Shown: positions 29,598 through 38,416 of the stretch, piece by piece
How positions within the stretch are numbered: the first letter of the stretch is position 1
How the letters are laid out: each line of letters begins with the position of its first letter
NCBI GenBank assembly: GCA_012839585.1
Contig: DUNB01000069.1
Span: forward strand, 1-62,934
Direction: 5' to 3'
DNA: 62,934 nt
Source of the DNA: Alcaligenaceae bacterium
GTDB lineage: Bacteria > Pseudomonadota > Gammaproteobacteria > Burkholderiales > Burkholderiaceae_B
Translations under genes and position numbers: made by a program
Notes under the pieces: generated by a model
The model's database searches: none
Told to the model about the DNA's origin: nothing
Seen by the model: only the letters and a program-made list of their open reading frames with translations

Positions 29598-30581
29598 TTA
29601 CATATCGAGAACAAGTTTCGGGGATTTAGAGCGGGAAATACAGATCTGGATGACCTTGCCGCTGGCTTTTTCTTTTTCGCTGAGGAAGTAGTCGCGGTGA
29701 TCGGGGATCCCTTCGAGCACATCAGCGGTACAGACACCGCATTCCCCGCGGTTGCAGTCATACATAGGGTCTTCGCCGGCTTCCTCTAGCACTTCAAGGA
29801 TGGTTTTGTCAGCAGGCACCGTGAAGGTTAGACCAGAAAGACGTAGCTCTAGCTCGAAGGGCTGGTCGCCCTCTTGAGCAGAAGCCGTGATAAAGAGTTC
29901 AAAGTGGATATGGTCGCGATTCCAGCCACGTTCTGAGCCGATGGCCAACACGGCATCAATCATGCCTTGAGGACCGCAGACATAAATGTGCTGATCGGGA
30001 GTAAGGGTGTCAAAAAGCGCATTCAAATCAAATTGATTTTCGTCGTTGGTGTAGCAAACGAGTCGGTCACCTAACAGCAGGCTGAGTTCGTCTTTGAAAG
30101 CGAGCTGATTTTGAGCGCGCGCACTGTAATGCAAGGTGAAAGGACGCTGCTGCTGGGACAAGGTGTGAGCCATGCTCGCAATAGGTGTAATACCAATGCC
30201 GCCAGCAATTAACACAATGTCTTTTTCGTCTGTTTGAGCAGGCTCTAGAGGGAAGTCGTTAATAGGACCTACCACCTCAATCACCTCGCCAACCTTAAGT
30301 TGGTGCATGAATTTTGAGCCACCTTTGCCGTCTTCTTCGAGGCGTACTCCTAGGCGATACTGCTGCGGAGCCGCCTCCCAATCATGAGCAGGGTCCGTCA
30401 CAATCAGTGAGTAACAGCGATGGTCTTGTTGTTCTGGAATTTGTACCTGAAGGTGCGCGCCAGCACTAAAGGTAGGCAGGGCCGATGCGGAAGGCGCCTC
30501 TAGTACGAATTCACGGATTAGTGGGGAAGCATCGCGGATATCGCGGATAACAAGTTCAAAAGGTTGCATCGCTTGTCTCAA
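29598..30581 (-). CDS. PDR/VanB-type oxidoreductase with C-terminal 2Fe-2S ferredoxin domain (Rieske oxygenase reductase)
   Basis: 327 aa; C-terminal CNRGECGVCTADVLEG plant-type 2Fe-2S. Confidence 0.93.
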   Translation of the reverse strand: MRQAMQPFELVIRDIRDASPLIREFVLEAPSASALPTFSAGAHLQVQIPEQQDHRCYSLIVTDPAHDWEAAPQQYRLGVRLEEDGKGGSKFMHQLKVGEVIEVVGPINDFPLEPAQTDEKDIVLIAGGIGITPIASMAHTLSQQQRPFTLHYSARAQNQLAFKDELSLLLGDRLVCYTNDENQFDLNALFDTLTPDQHIYVCGPQGMIDAVLAIGSERGWNRDHIHFELFITASAQEGDQPFELELRLSGLTFTVPADKTILEVLEEAGEDPMYDCNRGECGVCTADVLEGIPDHRDYFLSEKEKASGKVIQICISRSKSPKLVLDM

Positions 30582-30600
30582 GAGATAGTTATTGATATGA

Positions 30601-30635
30601 AATGTATTCTATTGGTGAATAGTTTAGTAATCAAT
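30601..30635 (-). promoter_or_regulatory. promoter/operator of the Rieske-CoA ligase-thiolase operon
   Basis: Minus: TTGATT-ACTAAACTATTCACCAA-TAGAAT (-35/17/-10) followed by ACATT. Confidence 0.5.
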
Positions 30636-30670
30636 ATATTCTCAAGAATATAATGGAAAACCATTAGACG

Positions 30671-30702
30671 AAAAAAAGCCCCTTTATGGCTAAAGGGGCT
30701 TG
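30671..30702 (-). terminator. Rho-independent terminator downstream of cyclase-family gene
   Basis: Minus: AAGCCCCTTTAGCCATAAAGGGGCTTTTTTT. Confidence 0.9.
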
Positions 30703-30720
30703 ATGATCGAAGGTTTGGAA

Positions 30721-31506
30721 TTAGCTGTTTACGATAGCTAAAACACGTAATGGGCTACCAGAGCCATCTTCGATTTTTAGTGGGGCAGAGATAATCAATG
30801 CACCAGTAGGAGGCAACTGATCAAGGTTGCGCATACACTGTAGACCGTAGCGGTTTGCACCGTGCATGAGTGTGTGACAAGGCAAAGGTAGATCCCAAGA
30901 CATGGATTTACCGGCGTCAGTGTTGATGGTTTCTACACCAAAACCGATCACATCACGTTCGATCATCCACTCGACGGCTTCTTTCGATGGGCCAGGAGTG
31001 TGAGGGCCGTCTTCGTGCATGTTGACGTAGGCTTCAGGGCCTTTTTCTTCTAGACGTTTGGACCAGTCAGTGCGGAAAAACACCCAGGATTTAGCTGGAA
31101 TGCGACCGTGTTTTTCTTCCCAAGCTTCTAGGTATTCGGGTGTCAAAATCCAGTTGTCGTCTTTGGCGACTTCGGCGCTGGCATCAATCACTACGGCAGG
31201 GCGAATGAAGTTTTCTACAGGCACGGTATCAACGGTGGCGTTAGTGTGCTCGCTGCCGGATACCCAGTGGGCAGGTGCATCAAAGTGGGTGCCAGTGTGC
31301 TCACCACAGGTGAAGTTGTTCCAGTACCAGCCAGGACCTTTATCGTCGTATTTACTGATGCGCTGTTTGCTAAAGCCGGCGGTTTGACCAAACTGATCAG
31401 GCAATTGCAAAGAAGGGAACTCTTCGTTTAGGGGGTGTGTTAAATCAATGACCTTTACGCTTTTATCGTTTAAAGCTTGAATCATTAGGTCGAGTGCGTT
31501 GCTCAT
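30721..31506 (-). CDS. cyclase family protein (isatin hydrolase / kynurenine formamidase-like)
   Basis: H-x-GTH-x-D-x-P-x-H metal motif (HTGTHFDAPAHW). Confidence 0.85.
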   Translation of the reverse strand: MSNALDLMIQALNDKSVKVIDLTHPLNEEFPSLQLPDQFGQTAGFSKQRISKYDDKGPGWYWNNFTCGEHTGTHFDAPAHWVSGSEHTNATVDTVPVENFIRPAVVIDASAEVAKDDNWILTPEYLEAWEEKHGRIPAKSWVFFRTDWSKRLEEKGPEAYVNMHEDGPHTPGPSKEAVEWMIERDVIGFGVETINTDAGKSMSWDLPLPCHTLMHGANRYGLQCMRNLDQLPPTGALIISAPLKIEDGSGSPLRVLAIVNS

Positions 31507-31574
31507 AGGGTTGTCTCCGTCCTTCTTCATAAATGGTAAAGACAGGGCATGTGTGAACATGCCCTGGGGCGATA

Positions 31575-32597
31575 TTAGTTATCGCTATTTTCAAACTCTG
31601 CAGGGTCTGGGTTTAACTCGTCTGCATTGAAATTGTCATTGACAAAGGTGGCGGCGCTCATTGCACGACGGTTAACCTGAAGGTTAAACACGTCAAAACG
31701 GTTGTAGTGACCGGTGATATCGTGCATTTGGCGTGGCTGAATACAACGAGATAGATCGATATCGCCGTAAGCAATGCCTTCGTCATCGATTAAGGGTTCG
31801 CCAACGGTACGGCCATCAGGACCAATAATGCCAGAGAAAGCGCTGTTTTTACGGGCGAGTAAATCTCGGGCTTCGGGGTGCGAGGCGCTCATTAGCTCTA
31901 CGATCTCTTCGGAGATAGTGGAACAAGAGATCACAGTAAAGACCTTACCCTCAAAGCAGTGTGCTGCAGCGCGTAAACGAATGGCCTCAGCCATGTCGTA
32001 ATCTTTGGGTGCAACAGGCAAAGCAATGTAGTTAGCGGTGTGTACCATTTCCCCCTGTGCGAGCAAGCTAAAGCGCGCTAGGGTGTTGGTGTTTTCGCCG
32101 CAAGCCAAAGAACCCAAAGGTCCAATGTTGGTTTTGTGTACACGCATGGACGATGCATCACCTGGAGCCCAAGTCAGCTTTTCAGCCCAAGTAGGCACCA
32201 ATTTGCGATGACGACCAATAATGCGACCTTCGTGGTTGATGGTCACAAGTGTGTTGTAAATCGTAGCGAAACTGTTCGGGTTGCGTTCGTTAACCCCAAT
32301 CACTACGTTGATTTCGCGTTGGCGTGCCACCTGAGCAATCTGCTGGATTTCTGGGCCAGGGACCTCGATAGCTGACATAACGAGCTTTTCGAACCATGGG
32401 CTAGCCTCGACGGGATTCATGACCCAGCTCCAGTACGGATAGGCGGAAATGAATACCTCGGGGAAAGCCACGAGTTGGGCACCATTGTCGGCGGCTTCGT
32501 GAATCAGGCGGCAAGCTTTTTCAACGGTCGCGTCGGTGTTTAAAAACACCGGCGCGGTCTGAACAGCTGCAGCCTTGAATTTTGGCAATTCAAGCAT
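31575..32597 (-). CDS. nitrilase family protein
   Basis: 340 aa; catalytic Glu/Lys/Cys contexts LVAFPEVFISAYPYW, HRKLVPTWAEK, LACGENTNTLARF. Confidence 0.93.
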   Translation of the reverse strand: MLELPKFKAAAVQTAPVFLNTDATVEKACRLIHEAADNGAQLVAFPEVFISAYPYWSWVMNPVEASPWFEKLVMSAIEVPGPEIQQIAQVARQREINVVIGVNERNPNSFATIYNTLVTINHEGRIIGRHRKLVPTWAEKLTWAPGDASSMRVHKTNIGPLGSLACGENTNTLARFSLLAQGEMVHTANYIALPVAPKDYDMAEAIRLRAAAHCFEGKVFTVISCSTISEEIVELMSASHPEARDLLARKNSAFSGIIGPDGRTVGEPLIDDEGIAYGDIDLSRCIQPRQMHDITGHYNRFDVFNLQVNRRAMSAATFVNDNFNADELNPDPAEFENSDN

Positions 32598-32608
32598 GCA
32601 TGTTCTCC

Positions 32609-33532
32609 TTAGTTTTTGGGTGTTACGTCCACGATGGAGTGACGTAATGTACCGATACCTTCTACAACAGCCTCTACCACATCACCAGGCCACATCCACT
32701 CTTGTGGATCACGACCTGCGCCAACACCTTCAGGAGTACCGGTAGCGATGATGTCACCGGGCTCTAGTGTGATACCAGCGCTGATGTCAGCGATAAGGTG
32801 GTTCACATTAAACAACATGTGTTTGGTGTTGGAGCTTTGTTTGGTTACGCCGTTTAGCGTTAGGCTTAGATCCAAGTTGTGTGGATCAGTGATCTCGTCA
32901 GCGGTAACGATGACAGGACCAAAAGGTGCGTAAGTGTCTTGGCCTTTGGAGTAAATCCACTGACCAGCGCGACGGCAGTCACGTGCACTTACGTCGATCA
33001 TGACACTGTAACCGAAAACGTATTTTAGAGCGTCTTCTTTGGCTACACGCTGTGCACGTGTACCCATGATCACGGCTAGCTCAACTTCCCAGTCCATTTG
33101 CTGAGTGATGTTTTTGTTGTGCTCGATAGGATCGTTAGGGCCAATCACTGTGGTTGGAGGCTTGGAGAAGATCACAGGCTCTTTAGGTAGATCTGAGGAT
33201 GTGTCTAAGGTACGGCTGGATTCTGCTACGTGTTCTACGTAGTTCAAACCAATACCGAAAATGTTTTTACGTGGGCGTGGGATAGGAGCCAATAGTTTTA
33301 CGTTTGCCAAAGGAACGGCAACGCCTAGAGGCAAGTCGTCCGCGCACTCGTCTAGCAAGCGGCTGGTTGCGGCAACAGCGTTAGGACCCATGTCGATGAA
33401 ATCGAGCATGTTGTCAGGCAAAGGCTGACCTGTAGCTAGGCCAAGTTCAAATAAATCAACCACTAGGTCGCCAACAATAGCACCTAGACGGCCAGCTGCA
33501 GCCACTTCGCTGCGGTAAGTAACAAGACGCAT
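32609..33532 (-). CDS. fumarylacetoacetate hydrolase family protein (fumarylpyruvate/maleylpyruvate hydrolase-like)
   Basis: 307 aa; IFGIGLNYVEHVAES, DWEVELAVIMG, GDIIATGTPEGVGAGRDP. Confidence 0.92.
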   Translation of the reverse strand: MRLVTYRSEVAAAGRLGAIVGDLVVDLFELGLATGQPLPDNMLDFIDMGPNAVAATSRLLDECADDLPLGVAVPLANVKLLAPIPRPRKNIFGIGLNYVEHVAESSRTLDTSSDLPKEPVIFSKPPTTVIGPNDPIEHNKNITQQMDWEVELAVIMGTRAQRVAKEDALKYVFGYSVMIDVSARDCRRAGQWIYSKGQDTYAPFGPVIVTADEITDPHNLDLSLTLNGVTKQSSNTKHMLFNVNHLIADISAGITLEPGDIIATGTPEGVGAGRDPQEWMWPGDVVEAVVEGIGTLRHSIVDVTPKN

Positions 33533-33587
33533 TTTTTTATCTCCGAAAGAAGAGGGGCACGCTGACGGAGCAACGTGCCAGATTCAG

Positions 33588-34715
33588 TTATTCAGTAATG
33601 ATTTGGTGACCACCGTTTTCTGCTAGCGCTTCCTCGTAGTAGAGGTTTAGTGCTCGCATAACAGGTAGATCGTGGAAAGAGAACAGGCAGGCATCATCGC
33701 TGCTGGAACCATTGACGTGTTCATGGAACATCCAAGAGGGTACGCAGAAGATGTCGCGCTCGCGCCAGTCAAAACGTTTACCGTTAATAATGGAGTAACC
33801 TTCGCCTTTGGCCACTTGGTACATGATGCTACCTGTGTGACGGTGGGCTTTGGTGTGCTCTCCTGGACGTAGCATTTGCATGCTAGCACCCATGGTTGCC
33901 ATCACCGGACCGCCTGTTAGCGGGTTGGTGTAGTCCATGATGATGCCGTCAAAGGGGCTACCATCAGTAACTTTGGCGTATTCAGTCAGTGCCTCGTAGG
34001 TGGGAGCCCACTCGTACTTGAGCAGTGGGGAGTAAGGTTTTTGCCAGTCATGTAGAACGGGTTTCAAACCAGGGTGTCCCCAAATATGCGTGGCATCGTT
34101 TACAGGGTAAGTCACCGCCTGAGACAGGTCTGGGTGTACCGCGTAAAAACCGGCCTCCATGGCATTCACAAAAGGAATGTCCAAGCCGTCTTGCCAAATA
34201 CATGTGGTGCCCTCGGAGCTAACGCCGTGCTCATGCCAAGCACCGTTAGGTGTTAGCACAAAGTCGTTAGCACCTAAGGTCATTTTGTGACCATCTACGA
34301 CGGTGTAGGCTCCGGAGCCTTCCATGATGAAACGCAAGGCAGAGGAGGAGTGGGAGTGCGCCGAGGCGGCTTCGCCTGGGTGCATTACCTGTAGACCTGA
34401 GTACAACCAGCCTACCGCAGCAGACACATCCTGACGACCGGGGTTATTTAGGTAAATAACACGACGACCTGCTTGCTCTGGGGTGACCAGATCAACGGAA
34501 CGTAATACATATTCGCGTAGATCTTGGTAACGCCATAGCACGGGTACCGATTGGGATTTAGGCTCCCATGGCTCAATTTTATTGGCTACGTTCCAGAGGG
34601 CACCCGCTTCGAATTGTTCCAAATCTTTGTAGTATTTGATCAATTCAGGGGTTGCGGCCACGTTAGCACGTCCAATCACGTCTTCGTTATAGCTATCGTA
34701 ACGTTCGTCACTCAT
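33588..34715 (-). CDS. gentisate/salicylate 1,2-dioxygenase-type bicupin ring-cleavage dioxygenase
   Basis: 375 aa; MHPGEAASAHSHSSSALRFIMEGSGAYTVVDGH and second cupin RPGEHTKAHRHTGSIMYQVAKGEGYSIINGK. Confidence 0.88.
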   Translation of the reverse strand: MSDERYDSYNEDVIGRANVAATPELIKYYKDLEQFEAGALWNVANKIEPWEPKSQSVPVLWRYQDLREYVLRSVDLVTPEQAGRRVIYLNNPGRQDVSAAVGWLYSGLQVMHPGEAASAHSHSSSALRFIMEGSGAYTVVDGHKMTLGANDFVLTPNGAWHEHGVSSEGTTCIWQDGLDIPFVNAMEAGFYAVHPDLSQAVTYPVNDATHIWGHPGLKPVLHDWQKPYSPLLKYEWAPTYEALTEYAKVTDGSPFDGIIMDYTNPLTGGPVMATMGASMQMLRPGEHTKAHRHTGSIMYQVAKGEGYSIINGKRFDWRERDIFCVPSWMFHEHVNGSSSDDACLFSFHDLPVMRALNLYYEEALAENGGHQIITE

Positions 34716-34726
34716 GATGTGTCTCC

Positions 34727-37042
34727 TTAACCTTTTAGTACAGGGCGATTTTCATTGCGCTCTAACCAGTCTTGACCCCAACGGTATTGTTTGGGCCAAG
34801 TTACCTCGTGATAACCCAGTTTTGCTGCCTCGTGCAGTGGCCAGTTTGGATTTGCCAAGAAGCCACGAGATAGCGCACAAAGATCTGCACGACCGGCAGC
34901 AATAATGCTGTTGGCGTGGTCGGCTTCCATGATGGAGCCAACGGCCATGGTCGCGATGTTAGCTTCGTTGCGAACACGGTCAGCAAATGGGGTTTGATAC
35001 ATACGGCCGTAGATAGGCTGCTGTTCTGCGACCACTTCACCACTGGATACGTCAACGAGATCGGCGCCAGCAGCTTTGAATAGACGGGCGATTTCAACCG
35101 CCTCGTCTACGGTGGTACCGCCCTCTGCCCAATCAGTGGCAGAGATACGAACCATCATAGGTTTGTTTTCAGGCCAAACGGCACGCATGGCATTGAATAC
35201 CTCTAGTGGGTATTTCATGCGATTTTCCAGACTACCACCAAACTCATCAGAACGCTGGTTCGTGAGTGGGGAGATAAAGCTGGAAAGTAGGTAGCCATGA
35301 GAGGCTTGTAGTTCTACACAGTCAAAACCGGCAGCATCAGCACGCTTGGTGGCAGCGACAAAGGCGTCACGCACTTGATCCATTTGCTCGCGGCTGATTT
35401 CAGCAGGGGTAGCACTGTCTGCATCAAAGGCAATAGCAGAGGCGGAGACTAAATCCCAGTTACCGGAAGCCAATGGTTTGTCAGCTTGTTCCCAACCGAC
35501 TTGTTTGGAACCACGACGACCAGCATGGCCCAGTTGAACACCCATACGAGCACCGTTGTCTTGAACCGACTTCACAACCTTAGCCCAAGCAGCTGTTTGC
35601 TCATCGTTCCATAAGCCAGGACAACCGGGGGTAACGCGACCGTCAGCAGTAACGGCAGTCATCTCAGCCATTACCAAAGCGGCACCACCTAAAGCGCGTG
35701 CGCTGTAGTGAGTGTGATGGAAGTCGTTTACTAAACCGTCTGTGGCCGAGTATGTCAGGGTAGGCGCAAAAACAATGCGGTTTTTGAGCTTCATGTCACG
35801 CAAGGCGTAAGGAGTGAACATAGGTGGCGGTGGGGTTTGATCCGCCGCTAAATCCATACCGGCGTCTTTGGCAAACCAACGCTCAAATTGTTCGATGCCT
35901 TCTTGGTCACGTAGACGTAGGTTTTCATGAGAGATACGCTGTGAGCGAGTCAACATGGAGTACGTGAATTGCTCAGGTGCCATATCGGCGTAGCGGGCCA
36001 CGTTCTCGAACCATTCGGTGGAGTTACGAGCGGCGTTTTGAATACGCAACACGTCTACACCACGAACTTTGCCGTATTCTTCTAAGGCTTCCTCTAGGGA
36101 ATCATCATTTTTTAGATGCTCGGCCAAGGAGATGGCGTCCTCAAGGGCAAGCTTAGTACCGGAACCGATGGAGAAGTGAGCGGTATGCGCTGCATCACCC
36201 ATGAGTACAAAAGGTGTTTTCTTACCGTCAATATTTTCCCAATGTACCCATTCGTTACAGATGACACGTGGGAAACGAATCCAGATAGCTGAACCACGTA
36301 GGTGGGTGGCGTTGCTGACCAGAGGGTTGCCATCTAAGTAAGGGGCGAAGAGTTCTTCGCAGTACTTGATGCCTTCCTCTTGGCTCATGTTATCGATGCC
36401 TGCTTTTTCCCAGGTTTCGTTCGGGGTTTCTACAATAAAAGTAGACATACCGTCCTCGAAACGATAGGCGTGTGCCTGGAACCAGCCGTGCTCGTTTTCA
36501 ACAAAAATAAAGTTAAACGCGTCAAATACCTTTTTGGTACCTAACCAGACAAAGCGACAGTTACGCTCGTCGATATCGGGCTTGAAGCTTTCGGGGTATT
36601 TGTTGCGGATGCGGCTGTTAATACCGTCGGAAGCGATAACCAAATCAGCATTGTATTTACGTGCGATTTCGATCTCGTCTTCTACTACAGTTTCAAATAC
36701 CAGCTCTACACCGACTTCTTCACAGCGAGCCTGTAGGATGTTAAGTAGTTTTTTGCGACCAATACCAATAAAACCGTGACCTTTACTGCGAATGGCACGA
36801 CCTTTGAAATGCGTTTCAATGTCGTCCCAGTGGTTAAAGGCGTCACCAATGGTTTGCGCGGAGACTGGATCCGCAGTGCGCAAGTTTTCCATTGTGGCAT
36901 CGGAAAACACCACGCCCCATCCAAACGTATCGTAAGGACGATTACGCTCAACCACCACGATTTCATTTTCAGGATTTTGTAGCTTCATCAGCAGACCAAA
37001 ATATAGGCCAGCTGGACCTCCACCAATACATACGATTTTCAT
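34727..37042 (-). CDS. bifunctional FAD monooxygenase / OYE-family reductase (2-aminobenzoyl-CoA monooxygenase/reductase or salicylyl-CoA 5-hydroxylase type)
   Basis: 771 aa: N-terminal [16 protein letters not shown] flavoprotein hydroxylase with [23 protein letters not shown]-terminal OYE domain ([39 protein letters not shown]). Confidence 0.92.
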   Translation of the reverse strand: MKIVCIGGGPAGLYFGLLMKLQNPENEIVVVERNRPYDTFGWGVVFSDATMENLRTADPVSAQTIGDAFNHWDDIETHFKGRAIRSKGHGFIGIGRKKLLNILQARCEEVGVELVFETVVEDEIEIARKYNADLVIASDGINSRIRNKYPESFKPDIDERNCRFVWLGTKKVFDAFNFIFVENEHGWFQAHAYRFEDGMSTFIVETPNETWEKAGIDNMSQEEGIKYCEELFAPYLDGNPLVSNATHLRGSAIWIRFPRVICNEWVHWENIDGKKTPFVLMGDAAHTAHFSIGSGTKLALEDAISLAEHLKNDDSLEEALEEYGKVRGVDVLRIQNAARNSTEWFENVARYADMAPEQFTYSMLTRSQRISHENLRLRDQEGIEQFERWFAKDAGMDLAADQTPPPPMFTPYALRDMKLKNRIVFAPTLTYSATDGLVNDFHHTHYSARALGGAALVMAEMTAVTADGRVTPGCPGLWNDEQTAAWAKVVKSVQDNGARMGVQLGHAGRRGSKQVGWEQADKPLASGNWDLVSASAIAFDADSATPAEISREQMDQVRDAFVAATKRADAAGFDCVELQASHGYLLSSFISPLTNQRSDEFGGSLENRMKYPLEVFNAMRAVWPENKPMMVRISATDWAEGGTTVDEAVEIARLFKAAGADLVDVSSGEVVAEQQPIYGRMYQTPFADRVRNEANIATMAVGSIMEADHANSIIAAGRADLCALSRGFLANPNWPLHEAAKLGYHEVTWPKQYRWGQDWLERNENRPVLKG

Positions 37043-37188
37043 AGCTTTCCCGTATGGTTAATTACTGTTATTGATATATTCAAGTCAGTATATTTATTAA
37101 TAAATAGTATACAAGTAAAGTAAGTAGGTAAAGTTAAACCACACGCTTTTACTTAGTATGCTGTCTTGTTATCCAAGTCATTGCAGAA

Positions 37189-37629
37189 TTACGCTGTGAT
37201 GGCTTCGTCTTCTAGCAAGTAAGCTTGCATAGGTTCACGAAGAAACTCAGGAATTTCGATGGCTTGGTGGGTTACCAGTGACGTGGTTACGATCACTTGT
37301 TGCACTTCCATGCGCAATACACCGTCTTTACCTACGCATTGCAAACGTAGCTGTAGTGAGCGACTGCCGATTTTTTTAACGCCAATACTGAGCACAACGT
37401 CATCGCCCATTTTGCTGATAGAGCGGAAATCAGCTTGTAGGTTTACAGTAGGCATACCTACTTTTTTTTGCGCAATCACACTGCTGAAACCCCCTGGAAC
37501 CATGGAATCAACCCACTGTTCTAAGAGGTCGTTAAACATTATGAAATACTGCGGATAGAAAACAATGCCAGCGGGGTCGCATTCGGAAAAACGGATACGG
37601 TGCTCACTTGTGTACAGCTTTGATCCCAT
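37189..37629 (-). CDS. acyl-CoA thioesterase (4-hydroxybenzoyl-CoA thioesterase-like)
   Basis: 146 aa hotdog; HRIRFSECDPAGIVFYPQYFIMFNDLLEQW. Confidence 0.92.
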   Translation of the reverse strand: MGSKLYTSEHRIRFSECDPAGIVFYPQYFIMFNDLLEQWVDSMVPGGFSSVIAQKKVGMPTVNLQADFRSISKMGDDVVLSIGVKKIGSRSLQLRLQCVGKDGVLRMEVQQVIVTTSLVTHQAIEIPEFLREPMQAYLLEDEAITA

Positions 37630-37743
37630 GCTTTTACCTTTACTACGTTAAAGCGCTATGCACTTTTAGTTAATCAAGATTTGGGTGATATAGGCATGAA
37701 GCGTAAACCCACATCACAGCTTTACCATGTTTTTTTGTGTGCC

Positions 37744-38262
37744 TTATTTGATTAAGGTTAATAAATGCACACGTAGCTGTCCTAAATGCTGATGTACGAG
37801 CTCTAGAGCATCGTGATCAAGCCCTTCGAAAAGTTCGGCCACCCATTGGTTGTGTTGTTTGGCCATTTGCTCAAAGGTCTTTTTGCCTTTAGGTGTTAAA
37901 CGTAGAAGCCAGGCGCGGCGATCTGTGGGGCTGCTTTCACGAGAGACAAGACCTTCGCGAGAAAGCTCATCGGTTAAACCAGTTACGTTGCCACCAGTGA
38001 CCATTAAATAACGGGACAATTCACCCATTTTTAGACCATCTGGGTAGCGATACAACTGAGCCATGTAATCAAATCGAGCTAAGGAAATATCAAAGTTGGC
38101 CCGTAGGCGACGACGTATTTCATCTTCGATTTGTTTGGCGCAGGTCATGAGTCGTAACCATAACCGTAAGCTGGCAGGGTCTTTAGGACCTAAACGGCCT
38201 TCGTAACCACTATCGTGATTGTGTTCTAGCACCTCATCCAGTTGCACTGCGTCTTGTTTCAT
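37744..38262 (-). CDS. MarR family transcriptional regulator
   Basis: wHTH: YPDGLKMGELSRYLMVTGGNVTGLTDELSREGLVSRESSPTDRRAWLLRLTPKG; likely start ATG 38262 after AGGA. Confidence 0.93.
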   Translation of the reverse strand: MKQDAVQLDEVLEHNHDSGYEGRLGPKDPASLRLWLRLMTCAKQIEDEIRRRLRANFDISLARFDYMAQLYRYPDGLKMGELSRYLMVTGGNVTGLTDELSREGLVSRESSPTDRRAWLLRLTPKGKKTFEQMAKQHNQWVAELFEGLDHDALELVHQHLGQLRVHLLTLIK

Positions 38263-38270
38263 TTTTTTTT

Positions 38271-38291
38271 CCTGTACATCACGTGTACAGG
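38271..38291. promoter_or_regulatory. perfect inverted repeat CCTGTACA-TCACG-TGTACAGG overlapping the marR Shine-Dalgarno
   Basis: 8-bp perfect arms, 5-nt spacer, immediately 5' of ATG 38262. Confidence 0.6.
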
Positions 38292-38330
38292 TCGTACTTG
38301 TGATGGTTAACAATAAGTCGATTGTTCTTA

Positions 38331-38362
38331 AATGTATTCTACTATAAATAGTTTAGTAGTGA
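38331..38362 (-). promoter_or_regulatory. promoter/operator of the marR gene (shared motif)
   Basis: Minus: TTCACT-ACTAAACTATTTATAG-TAGAAT-ACATT, nearly the same layout as 30601-30635. Confidence 0.5.
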
Positions 38363-38416
38363 AGCATTCGCCGACCTATCGTTAACCATAATAAATCACT
38401 AAAAATAGCGTTTTAT

